A DNA stretch of 36,513 bases from an uncultured Clostridia bacterium (GTDB lineage: Bacteria > Bacillota > Clostridia > TANB77 > CAG-508), in NCBI GenBank assembly GCA_948805675.1, contig CAQIBN010000014.1:1-36513 (forward strand), read 5' to 3'. The position numbers and the translations under genes are program-made. Of this stretch, positions 26,794-35,851 are shown piece after piece (the stretch's first letter is position 1; the number at the start of each line of letters is the position of its first letter). The notes beneath the pieces were generated by a model. The model was given only the letters and a program-made list of their open reading frames with translations, ran no database searches and had not been told where the DNA came from.

Positions 26794-29172
26794 TTAATTT
26801 ATATATTCTTTTAAAAATCTACAATTTTTAAATTCCTTATTACTTTTTGCAATTTCTAATAATTCATCTACCATTTCTTTAGTTATCTTACTACTTTTCT
26901 TTTCATAAAATTTCTTTAATGGTTTTTGCATATCCATCATTACTTTAGTTGCTTTGTTCACATTTTGCTCTTTTAGAAGTTTATTCATTTTTTCTATCTG
27001 ATTTTCATAAATCAATTTTCCAATTTTAGTTTCTTTTATTTGTTCTAATGTATTTTCATCTGTAATATTTGCTAGTTTCAAATGTTTTTCTGGTAATTTT
27101 GAACCTAATATAATCTCAAAATCTTCATCCGAAATTTCTTGAATATCTCCTCTATAATATTTCTCAGGATATATTTTAAATATTTTTTCATCTTTAGATA
27201 GAATTGTAATTTTATTTTTTAAAACTATTTCTTTACTTGATTTTCCTATTTGAATTTCATATCTGCCTTCTTCTATTGACCATTTTTTTGTTTCTGGATT
27301 GTAATATTCAAAACATGATTTTGGTAATTCTATTTCTATTTCTTTTTCTTCTCCTGGCTTCAATTCAACCTTCTTAAAGTCCTTTAATTCTTTTATTGGT
27401 TTATATATTTTAGGATTTTCTTGACTTATATATATTTGTGCAATTTCTTTTCCTATTACTTTACCTGTATTTTTTATTTTAAAAGTTACTCTTATTTTAT
27501 CTTTTTCCTGATTTAATTTTAAATTTGAATATTCAAAATTTGTATAGCTTAATCCAAAGCCAAATGGAAATAAAACATCTTTATTTACTTTTTCATAATA
27601 TCTATAACCTACATATATTGACTCTTTATATTCTACTGTTAATTCTGTACCAGGATAATTATTGTAACATGGAGTATCTTCTAATTTGTTTGGATATGTT
27701 TCTGCTAATTTCCCACTTGGATTTACTTTTCCAATTAAACAATTTACTATTGCTTTACTTCCAGCTTCTCCTCCCAAAGCTCCTGTTATAATGGCTTTTA
27801 CCTTATCTTTCCAAGGCATAACTATTGGAGCACCATTAGCTAATACTACTATAATGTTTTTATTTACTTTGCTTATTTCTTCTATTAGTTTATTTTGGTT
27901 TTCTGGAATATCCAAATTTTTTCTATCTACCCCCTCTGACTCATAATTTTCTGTAAGCCCTGCAAATATTACCACTATTTTATTCTTTTTAGCAATCTCT
28001 ACTGCTTCCTTTCTTAAATCTTTATCATTTTCAGATTCTATCCTTTCATATCCTTTTGTGTATTCAAACTCTACATTATATTCTTTAAAATTTTCAAATG
28101 AATTCTCCACTTTGTATGGATTAATTGTAGAACTGCCAGCTCCCTGATATCTCGGATTTTTTACCATATCTCCAATTAATGCTATTTTTTCTTTTTGTAA
28201 TGGTAATATTTCATCTTCATTTTTTAGTAAAACTATCGAATCTTCTGCAATTTTTAATGCTATTTCATGATGTTCTTCTGGATTATATGTATACCCTTTT
28301 TGTTTATTTTTACTAGATTTTGCAATTTCAATTATTCTGTCTACTATTTCATCTAGTTCTCTTTCAGTAATTTTATTTAATTTTACTGCATTTATTATTT
28401 CTTGTATTCCATTTCCTCTTCCTCCTGGCATTTCTAAATCATGAGTAGCCTTTATCCCTTCTACTCTGTCGTTTTCAGCTCCCCAGTCAGATATTACTAT
28501 TCCATTATATTTCCACTCATCTCTAAGAATATCTTTTAATAAATGTTTGTTCTCACTACAATATACTCCATTTATTTTATTATATGCACTCATTATAGAC
28601 CACGGCTTAGATTGGTCTATAACAATTTGAAAAGCTTTTAAATATATTTCTCTTAATGCTCTTTCGTCTATTACTGCATCTATTGTCCTTCTTCTATTTT
28701 CCTGATTGTTAACTGCAAAATGTTTTACACATGAACCAACATTTTGACTTTGCATTCCTTTTACATATTCACTTCCTAATATTCCTGATAAATATGGGTC
28801 TTCTGATATATATTCGAAGTTTCTTCCACATAATGGACTTCTTTTAATATTTATAGCTGGACCTAAGACAATATTTACATTTTCTTTTTTAGCTTCCTCT
28901 CCTATGGCTTTTCCTAATTTATAAGCCATTTCTTTATTCCAACTATTTCCTAATGTAGATAAAGCTGGAAAACATGTAGAAATTTCACTTTGGTTTATTC
29001 CTAAATTATCTGCTTTTGTTTTTTGCACTCTTAATCCATGAGGTCCATCAGACATTGTAATTGATGGAATATTATATTTTTCTATCTTCATACTATTCCA
29101 ATAATCTTCCCCAACACAAAGTGAAGCTTTTTCTTCTAATGACATTTGTTCTATTATTTCCTTATTTTTCAT
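26794..29172 (-). CDS. bglX: Family 3 glycoside hydrolase (beta-glucosidase type)
   Basis: The 792-residue protein has an N-terminal TIM barrel with KHFAVNNQENRR near residue 150 and the nucleophile motif VISDWGAENDR near residue 230, a second alpha/beta domain (VVIFAGLTENYESEGVDR), and a C-terminal fibronectin III-like domain after LFPFGFGLSYT. There is no signal peptide, so it should act in the cytoplasm on imported beta-glucosides. It is followed by the HAD gene. A helical extension of about 100 residues at the C-terminus is unusual. No in-frame CGG despite a high Gly content. The symbol reflects fold class, not proven specificity. Confidence 0.93.
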   Translation of the reverse strand: MKNKEIIEQMSLEEKASLCVGEDYWNSMKIEKYNIPSITMSDGPHGLRVQKTKADNLGINQSEISTCFPALSTLGNSWNKEMAYKLGKAIGEEAKKENVNIVLGPAINIKRSPLCGRNFEYISEDPYLSGILGSEYVKGMQSQNVGSCVKHFAVNNQENRRRTIDAVIDERALREIYLKAFQIVIDQSKPWSIMSAYNKINGVYCSENKHLLKDILRDEWKYNGIVISDWGAENDRVEGIKATHDLEMPGGRGNGIQEIINAVKLNKITERELDEIVDRIIEIAKSSKNKQKGYTYNPEEHHEIALKIAEDSIVLLKNEDEILPLQKEKIALIGDMVKNPRYQGAGSSTINPYKVENSFENFKEYNVEFEYTKGYERIESENDKDLRKEAVEIAKKNKIVVIFAGLTENYESEGVDRKNLDIPENQNKLIEEISKVNKNIIVVLANGAPIVMPWKDKVKAIITGALGGEAGSKAIVNCLIGKVNPSGKLAETYPNKLEDTPCYNNYPGTELTVEYKESIYVGYRYYEKVNKDVLFPFGFGLSYTNFEYSNLKLNQEKDKIRVTFKIKNTGKVIGKEIAQIYISQENPKIYKPIKELKDFKKVELKPGEEKEIEIELPKSCFEYYNPETKKWSIEEGRYEIQIGKSSKEIVLKNKITILSKDEKIFKIYPEKYYRGDIQEISDEDFEIILGSKLPEKHLKLANITDENTLEQIKETKIGKLIYENQIEKMNKLLKEQNVNKATKVMMDMQKPLKKFYEKKSSKITKEMVDELLEIAKSNKEFKNCRFLKEYIN

Positions 29173-29242
29173 AGTTATTTCTCTCCATTTTTTATATTTA
29201 TATATTTTATATCATATACTTTCTTTGTATTCAATAATATTA

Positions 29243-29271
29243 TTGACTTTCTAGTAATATCGTAATATAAT
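29243..29271 (+). promoter_or_regulatory. Sigma-A promoter of the glycosyltransferase
   Basis: TTGACT (29243-29248) and TATAAT (29266-29271), 17-base spacer. A short hairpin, AAGACAT / ATGTCTT, follows at about 29301-29322 in the leader. Confidence 0.8.
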
Positions 29272-29347
29272 TTTTTAAGTTTAAACACTTATATATATCT
29301 TAAGACATTTTTTTGATGTCTTGAACGTTTTTAGGAGGTACATCATT

Positions 29348-30208
29348 ATGTTGTTTTCGATTATCATTCCTTGTTTCAACAGCAAAGGCTTTCTTCGGAA
29401 ATGTCTTGACAGTATCTTGTCCCAGAGTTTCTCTGATTTTGAAGTAATTGCTATCGATGATGGTTCCACTGACGGAACATCGGAAATTCTGGATGAGTAT
29501 AATTCAAAGTATCCTTCTGTTCACGTTTATCACTTTAGTAACTCTGGTGTTTCTCTATCTCGCAAAAGAGGAATTACACTTGCTACTGGTGAATATATTA
29601 TTTTTGTGGACTCAGATGATACTATTGCCCCTAATCTCTTGTTTAATCTGCATAAAGCTATCATTTCTTATAAGAAACCTGATTTAATTAGATATCAGTC
29701 AAATCTTATTAACGATGTAGCTTATAAAGATCATGAGAGATATAACTTTACTACCAATGTAGAAACTCCTTGTACTGGATTAGAAGCATTAAAAATGTGG
29801 TCAAGTCCTGGAAAAAAATATGCTGTTTATTGGCTCTTTGCTTTTAAATCCAGCATCTTTTCTAAAGTATTGTTTGTTACAACTCTGAGATGTTATGAAG
29901 ATGTAGCACTCATCCCCATTTTAATTGCATCTTCTAATAATGTAATTACTATCGATTATGTAGGATATAACTACACTTGTAATAATTCTACAAGTCTCAC
30001 AAACATACGTAGTATTGAGGCTGAGTTAAGTCGTGCAGAGGATTTTTATACAGCTTATCTTTATGCTATAGAAAACTTTGCCAAACTAAAAAATGTTTCG
30101 ATTATAGACATTGCTTTCTTTGTAGCAGACTATACACGAAGACTTAAGGGAAAATATGATTCTCTTCCTAATAGCTTGAAGCTTAAATTCCAGCATTGGT
30201 TCAAGTAA
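29348..30208 (+). CDS. Family 2 glycosyltransferase, likely acquired
   Basis: I choose the ATG at 29348 behind AGGAGG; a longer TTG start at 29321 runs through that ribosome site. The 286-residue protein begins FSIIIPCFNSKGFLRKCLDS, then FEVIAIDDGSTDGTSEIL and YIIFVDSDDTIAPNLL (the DXD-like metal site), the GT-A fold of GT2 enzymes acting on cell-surface glycans. No membrane helix. It has its own promoter and terminator and stands alone. One in-frame CGG at codon 17 (29396-29398) encodes the expected Arg of GFLRKCLDS; a +1 skip would run to a stop 18 codons later. It is a clear triplet reading of CGG. Confidence 0.9.
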   Translation: MLFSIIIPCFNSKGFLRKCLDSILSQSFSDFEVIAIDDGSTDGTSEILDEYNSKYPSVHVYHFSNSGVSLSRKRGITLATGEYIIFVDSDDTIAPNLLFNLHKAIISYKKPDLIRYQSNLINDVAYKDHERYNFTTNVETPCTGLEALKMWSSPGKKYAVYWLFAFKSSIFSKVLFVTTLRCYEDVALIPILIASSNNVITIDYVGYNYTCNNSTSLTNIRSIEAELSRAEDFYTAYLYAIENFAKLKNVSIIDIAFFVADYTRRLKGKYDSLPNSLKLKFQHWFK

Positions 30209-30230
30209 TTCTTATAAAGCGCTAATTTAG

Positions 30231-30269
30231 ACAACACCTAATTTTCTCAACTAGGAAATTAAGTGTTGT
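30231..30269 (+). terminator. Terminator of the glycosyltransferase
   Basis: ACAACAC...TTTTC pairs with GGAAATT...GTGTTGT with small mismatches, followed by a T-rich stretch. Confidence 0.7.
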
Positions 30270-30440
30270 TTATGTTTATTTTAAAACTTTCACTATTCCT
30301 TCTTTAGTTAATTTTTCTACTCTATACTTTTAATTATATAACTCTTGTTTTTCTTTTCTTAATTATTCAACCAAATCTTTTTTTATAATCTTGTTTAAAA
30401 TTGTATTATATGTACACACTATTAATATTGGAGGTATATT

Positions 30441-31150
30441 ATGGATTTACTAAAAATAGTAGCTCTATCTCTTGGCTCTGTAATTTTTCTTTTTATATTA
30501 ACTAAATTAATGGGAAATAAAGAAATGTCACAACTTAGCATGTTTGACTATATTATTGGAATTACAATTGGTTCTATAGCTGCAGAAATGGCAACAGCCT
30601 TAGAAAGTGATTTTATGCAACCACTTGTAGCTATGGCTGTATATGCAGTTATTTCTATAATTATATCTATAATTTCGTATAAATCTCTTAAATTTCGCAG
30701 AATATCTTCTGGAGATTCTTTAATTTTATTAGATAATGGAGAGATTTATCGTGATAATTTGAAAAAAGCAAAACTTGATTTAAATGAATTTTTAATGCAA
30801 TGTAGAATTAATCGGATATTTTAATTTAAGTGATATACAAACTGCAATTTTGGAATCTAATCGGAAAAATAAGTTTCCTTCCAAAATCTATAACAAGACC
30901 TGTAGTACCTTCTGATTTAAATATAAACCCAGAGCAAGAAAAACTTGTTACTAATATTGTTTTAGATGGTCAAATTTTAAAAGAGAATTTAGGATTTACA
31001 GGTAATGATGAGCTATGGCTTCAAAAAGAATTAGTTTCACAGGGCTTTAACAGTGTAGATGATATCTTTTTAGCTACTTGTGATAGTAATAATAATTTGA
31101 GCATTTATCCTAAAAAAAATTTTAATAATTCTCATGATATTTTTGAATAA
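30441..31150 (+). CDS. YetF/DUF421 membrane protein, with two CGG recoding sites
   Basis: Behind a TTGGAGG site, the N-terminal half has about three membrane helices and the family segment MFDYIIGITIGSIAAEMA near residue 35. An in-frame CGG (C at 30813) would end the protein at residue 127. Skipping the C gives MQCRINGYFNLSDIQTAILE; sixteen codons later the corrected frame meets a second CGG (C at 30862), giving SNGKISFLPKS. It then runs to the stop at 31148-31150, 235 residues in all, typical of DUF421 proteins, whose soluble C-terminal domain is thus restored (NGELWLQKEL-like region: NDELWLQKELVSQGF). Recoded residues are Gly125 and Gly141. Plus-strand gene. Function unknown. Confidence 0.9.
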
Positions 31151-31172
31151 ATACTTCGGTATTTATTTTTTT
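31146..31172. terminator. Bidirectional terminator shared by yetF-like gene and cysE
   Basis: A perfect 9-bp stem AATAAATAC / GTATTTATT closed by the stable TTCG loop, with Ts after it on the plus strand. Its arms contain the stop codons of both converging genes. Confidence 0.75.
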
Positions 31173-31691
31173 ATTATTCTACTGTTTGGAACACCTACAA
31201 TTGTTACATTATTTTCTGTAGATTTTAAAACTACTGAACCAGCCCCTACTTTTACATTGTCTCCTATTTTTATGGGTCCGAAGTATTTTAGCTCCTGCAC
31301 CAATCATTACATTATTCCCAATATCTGGGTGTCTTTTATATTTATCTTTTCCTGTTCCCCCTAGAGTTACTTGATGATAGATTGTACAATCATTACCTAT
31401 AGTTGCAGTTTCTCCAATTACAATTCCCATTCCATGGTCTATAAACAACCTTCTTCCTATTATTGCTCCAGGATGTATTTCTATTCCAGTAAAAAATCTT
31501 GCAAATTGAGAGATAAGTCTTGCTATAAAAAAAAGTTTATGTTTATAAAAAAAGTGTGCAATTCTATAAAATACGAGAACATGAAACCCAGGATATAAAA
31601 TAATTATTTCTAATATATTTCTTGCTGCTGGGTCTTTTTCTTTAATATTTTTTGCATCTTCATATAATTTTTTAAAAATTTTGACCATCAT
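31163..31691 (-). CDS. cysE: Serine O-acetyltransferase, with one CGG recoding site
   Basis: First step of cysteine synthesis from serine: makes O-acetylserine. The standard frame ends shortly after AGAKILRTHKN. Skipping the C of the in-frame CGG at 31280 gives AKILGPIKIGDNVKVGAGSV and VTIVGVPNSRIIKK, ending at 31163, 175 residues. Before it stand the helical start, FTGIEIHPGAIIGRRLFIDH (catalytic His), GMGIVIGETATIG and HQVTLGGTGK. The beta-helix repeat and the GVP turn match the short CysE class. An AGAGGTG site precedes the ATG at 31691. Recoded residue is Gly138, in a conserved LG turn of the helix. Confidence 0.95.
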
Positions 31692-31986
31692 ATCACCTCT
31701 ATATTTAATATTTAAAGCTTTATATATCTTATGTTTACCAAATATAATATGATACTAAATTTTACTTTCCACTTATTTAGATATTTTATTTATACCTATT
31801 TACATTACTATCTATATTAATATATTAAATTATTATTCATAGCTATTTTATAAAAACTACATTATATAAAAATATTTATAAGAATGCTTTTTATATGATA
31901 TTGATTTTATATCAAAACTATGTTATTTTATTAATAGGTACACTGTATCTGTGTGGGATAAAAATTACTTTATTCAGGAGGTGCTT
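31692..31986. other. Divergent intergenic region
   Basis: AT-rich. It should hold the cysE promoter and, for the next gene, a likely TTGATT -17- TATTTT promoter near 31900-31930. No further element seen. Confidence 0.4.
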
Positions 31987-32337
31987 ATGAAAATTTCCCA
32001 ACGGATAACTTTCATTTTTGCTACTTTACTTATGGTTTGCACATTTATGCTTTTTAAAAGCATGCATTCACAAAAAGAAGCATTTGAAAAAGGAAAGACT
32101 AGAATACTAATTTCAGCTGGTTATAATGGAACTATTTCCGCTGGAAAAATTTGGCGTGAAAATGGTCACTTTTACGTCAATGGTCATACTGTTACTGACA
32201 CCAATATTATTTCTGCAATTAACAATCTTATAATGGTAGATGAAAAATATGACCTATTTCATGTATTCCTTATAGTGATTATTGTTTTGTTAATTCTTGT
32301 TTATCGCTTTTTATACAAAGAAATACAAAAAAAATAA
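31987..32337 (+). CDS. Small membrane protein with two helices, likely acquired
   Basis: The ATG at 31987 follows AGGAGG at a good distance. The 116-residue protein has an N-terminal helix (ITFIFATLLMVCTFMLF), an outer loop of about 65 residues (ILISAGYNGTISAGKIWREN) and a C-terminal helix (VFLIVIIVLLILVYRFLY). I recognise no family. Codon 6 is CGG (32002-32004) and must be read as Arg; skipping C would give Gly then TAA. The coding end is an A8 run; in the -1 frame the reading continues 33 codons to a TAA at 32435. Confidence 0.65.
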   Translation: MKISQRITFIFATLLMVCTFMLFKSMHSQKEAFEKGKTRILISAGYNGTISAGKIWRENGHFYVNGHTVTDTNIISAINNLIMVDEKYDLFHVFLIVIIVLLILVYRFLYKEIQKK

Positions 32338-32480
32338 ACGAAAAACACATTATTGAAACAATTGTTATACAGGATGCACGTAAAAAATCCGCTCCATATG
32401 ACTCTGAAAGGGAAAAAACTTATCCCCTGAAGTAAAAACACTTCAGATTCTAACAAACAGATTACTGAAGAATAACACAC

Positions 32481-32515
32481 AAGCAAGAGGAAACAATAAA
32501 TCCTCTTGCTTTTAT
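32481..32515 (+). terminator. Terminator of the small membrane-protein gene
   Basis: AAGCAAGAGG / CCTCTTGCTT with an 11-base loop and a T-rich tail on the plus strand. It lies 144 bases after the annotated stop but only 46 after the stop of the -1 frame extension. Confidence 0.75.
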
Positions 32516-32601
32516 AAAATAAAAACAGTATAGCATTTTGTACATCTTTTTGTACTTTATTCATACTAAACTGCTTTTTTATTTATTTAAAATAATATAT
32601 A

Positions 32602-35201
32602 CTATTCTGTTCTTAATGCTTCTACAGGATCTTTTTTGCTTGCCATTTTTGATGGTATTAAACCTGCAATAATTGTAAGAACCATACTAATTATTACTAA
32701 TACTATTGCTCCTCCAACTGGAAGTGTAGCTATTCCAGATACATTTGCTACTGCTTTTATAATTGAATTTACTGGAATTGTTAAAAGAACAGTTATTCCA
32801 ATTCCTAAAACACCAGCTATTAACCCTATTATAAATGTTTCTGCATTAAATACTCTAGATATATCTTTTTTAGATGCTCCTATTGCTCTTAGTATACCAA
32901 TTTCTTTAGTTCTTTCTAAAACAGAGATATATGTAATAATTCCAATCATAATTGAAGATACAATTAGTGATATTGCAACAAATGCAATTAATACATAACT
33001 AATCATATTAACAATTACACTAACAGATTTCATCATCATACCAACCATATCTGTATAATTAATTACATTAGATTCTTTTCCTTCATCTCTTTGTTTTTGG
33101 TTATATTTCTCTATTTCATCTGCAATTACTTCTTTTGAATCAAAATTTGTTCCATAAATATTAATTCCTGATGGTTTTTCTAAATTAACTACACCTAAAG
33201 TTTCTAAATTATCTTCATATGTTGCCTTTTGGTTTTTAGTAAAAGATGTCATTAAATTTGCCATTTCTTCACTAGATAAACTACTCATATATGCTTTTTG
33301 TTCATTTGTTAAATTTGAATAGTCAAATTTTGCAATTTCATCTTCTTTTGGGAAATTAATTCCTGTAAATATATTTACTTCTGGTTTTTGTTTTTGTTCT
33401 TTTACTATTTCTTCATTATTAATTTTATTAATTACATACTCTTTTAGATCTTTTGTATATCCTATAGAACCACTTACAGATGTAGCAACACTTTCTTCAT
33501 TTGGTTTTAATATACAAGATATTTTTATGTTTTCTGCATTTTCAATCTTCTTTTTCATATATTCTTCATCATCACTTTTATCTACCCACATATTATTTGT
33601 TTTTTCATAATAATCTGTGTTTAATATTAGTTTAAATGAAAGATTTAATAAATCTTCATATGTATAAACAGTTTGTTCATCTGCTTCTACTTTATCACCT
33701 CTTTTTACTGCATTCCATTTTTTCTCAAGTTCTTTTTGGTCTTTTAATCCTAAAGAATATAATGTATAATCACTTATTTGATTATCTTTATCTACTACTA
33801 AAGCAACTTCATTATATGATTTTGGCCAATTTCCTGCAACTATATCATATTGTGACTTTAATAATTCTTCATTATCTAGCATTTCTTCCCATACATCAGT
33901 TTTAGATACCATCATAGAAGAACTTGCCATTGGTGATGAATTTTGCTCTTCTATCATATTTCCCATTCCCATACTATACATTACAGTACTTGGATTTACT
34001 TTAACTATTCCATTTTTAGTATCTTCTTTATATAAATTTATATCTAAATTATATGTATACTGAATTGCACTTGAATTCTTTTTGATTTCATTTCCTTCTT
34101 CTTCTATATATTTTTTAAATTCTTCTAAATTATTTGTTTGTATTTTATTAGATAAAGTACTTATCATTTCATTCATAACATCTTTAGAATATATTTTCCC
34201 ATCTTCATGATTTTTATTATCTGTACCTTCATCCATCATTACTTCTAACATACTTGCCATATCTATTGTAGATTCTTCTATTGTAATTGGATATGATGAA
34301 AGTGTATCTTCTTGTACTTTATTAATATAGTTTTGAACTCCATTTGATAATGATAAAATAAGGGCTATACCTATTATTCCTATACTTCCTGCAAATGATG
34401 TTAAAATAGTTCTTCCTTTTTTAGTCATTAAATTATTTAAACTAAGAGATAATGCTGTAAAGAAATTCATTGAAGTTTTACCTGTTCTTACTTTTTTCTT
34501 TGGCTCTTTTTCTTCATCTCTTTTATATGGATTTGAATCTGATGTTACTTTTCCATCTAATACCTTGATTACCCTTGATGAATATTTTTCTGCAAGTTCT
34601 GGATTATGTGTTACCATTATTATTAATTTATCTTTCGAAATATTTTTTAATATTTCCATTATTTGAACACTTGTAGCTGTATCTAAAGCACCGTGTAGGT
34701 TCATCTGCTAAAATAATATCTGGATTATTTACCAAAGCTCTTGCTATTGCAACTCTTTGCATTTGTCCACCAGACATTTGATTTGGTTTTTTATGTATTT
34801 GCTCTTTTAGTCCTACATCTTCTAATGCTTTTATAGCTCTTTTTCTTCTTTCTTCTTTTGAAACTCCAGAAAGTGTAAGTGCAAGTTCTACATTAGAAAG
34901 TACTGTTTGATGTGGTATTAGATTATAGTTTTGAAATACAAACCCAACAGAATAATTACGATATGCATCCCAATCCTTATCTTTAAATTGTTTTGTAGAT
35001 TTTCCGATTTATAATTAAATCTCCACTTGTGTATCTATCTAGTCCTCCTATAATGTTTAAAAGAGTGGTTTTACCACATCCACTTTGACCTAAAATAGAT
35101 ACAAATTCACTATCTCTAAATTCAATATCTATTCCTTTTAATGCCATAACTTTAGTATCTCCTGATTGATACTCTTTTGTTATATTTTTAAGTTTTAACA
35201 T
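32602..35201 (-). CDS. ABC transporter, ATPase fused to FtsX-type permease, with two CGG recoding sites
   Basis: The corrected protein is 865 residues. The MacB/LolD-like ATPase comes first: GQSGCGKTTLLNIIGG (Walker A, near residue 38), FQNYNLI (Q-loop), MSGGQMQRVAIARAL (signature), IILADEPTGALDT (Walker B) and a His switch in MVTHNPE. A long permease part follows with one helix, a large outer domain (about residues 310-700) and three C-terminal helices containing KEIGILRAIGASKKDI. In-frame CGGs with C at 35006 and 34693 split it in normal reading; skipping gives DLIINGKSTKQFKDKD and DEPTGALDT. Recoded residues are Gly66 and Gly170. Such exporters move antimicrobial peptides or lipoproteins; the substrate is unknown. 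Confidence 0.93.
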
Positions 35202-35322
35202 TTAATTTTACTCCTTTTTATTATATAATTTTATAAAATCAAAATAGATAATATCACCTTATAAATATTTTTTCAAGATGGTATTATTACAATTCACATG
35301 AAATTCACGAAAATATTATTGT

Positions 35323-35580
35323 TTATGGACAACATGAAAATATAATACTTACCATAAAAATTAATATTGGTATACTAACTAAATATAAAGTTACTGGTAT
35401 TGCTACTTTTGCCCCTAATTGTTTGCCACTTGCTTTTCTTTCTTCTTTTTTTACTACAAACACTATCGTTAATATAGTAGCTGCTATAAACATAACTACA
35501 GCCATAATACCTACCATTATAAATGCTATCACCAAAACCAACATTATTAGCATCATTAATAATACACTAATTCCTCCCAT
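35323..35580 (-). CDS. Small membrane protein of unknown function
   Basis: An 85-residue protein with a long N-terminal hydrophobic span (enough for one long or two helices), a basic loop KKEERKASGKQLG, and another helix ending in SCCP. Its AGAAAG start signal is weak. No family recognised. It lies upstream of the ABC transporter in the same direction and might be part of its unit. Confidence 0.5.
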   Translation of the reverse strand: MGGISVLLMMLIMLVLVIAFIMVGIMAVVMFIAATILTIVFVVKKEERKASGKQLGAKVAIPVTLYLVSIPILIFMVSIIFSCCP

Positions 35581-35851
35581 CTTACTTTCTCCTATCTTTT
35601 ATATAACTATCTTATTATTTTTATAATTATAATACTAACCTTTATCATTTGCAAGAATATATATCTATAATTATTACTCATATAAAAATCAAGTTTTTTT
35701 CCTAAATAATGTTAAATAGAACTCTTTATTTATTACTTTTTAATTAACTCTTAACGGTTTCTTAATTTTACAAAAAAATGTCTATTTGATATCTTTTTTT
35801 ATTTTTATATATTATATATTATATAAAAATAAAAAGGAAAGATGTGAAAAA

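Noticed and set aside
7102..35006. Explaining the ten broken genes as pseudogenes or random assembly indels
   Set aside because: All breaks are the same base, in the same codon phase, before glycine codons, on both strands. The broken set includes several core genes. Random decay or homopolymer errors would give mixed lesions.
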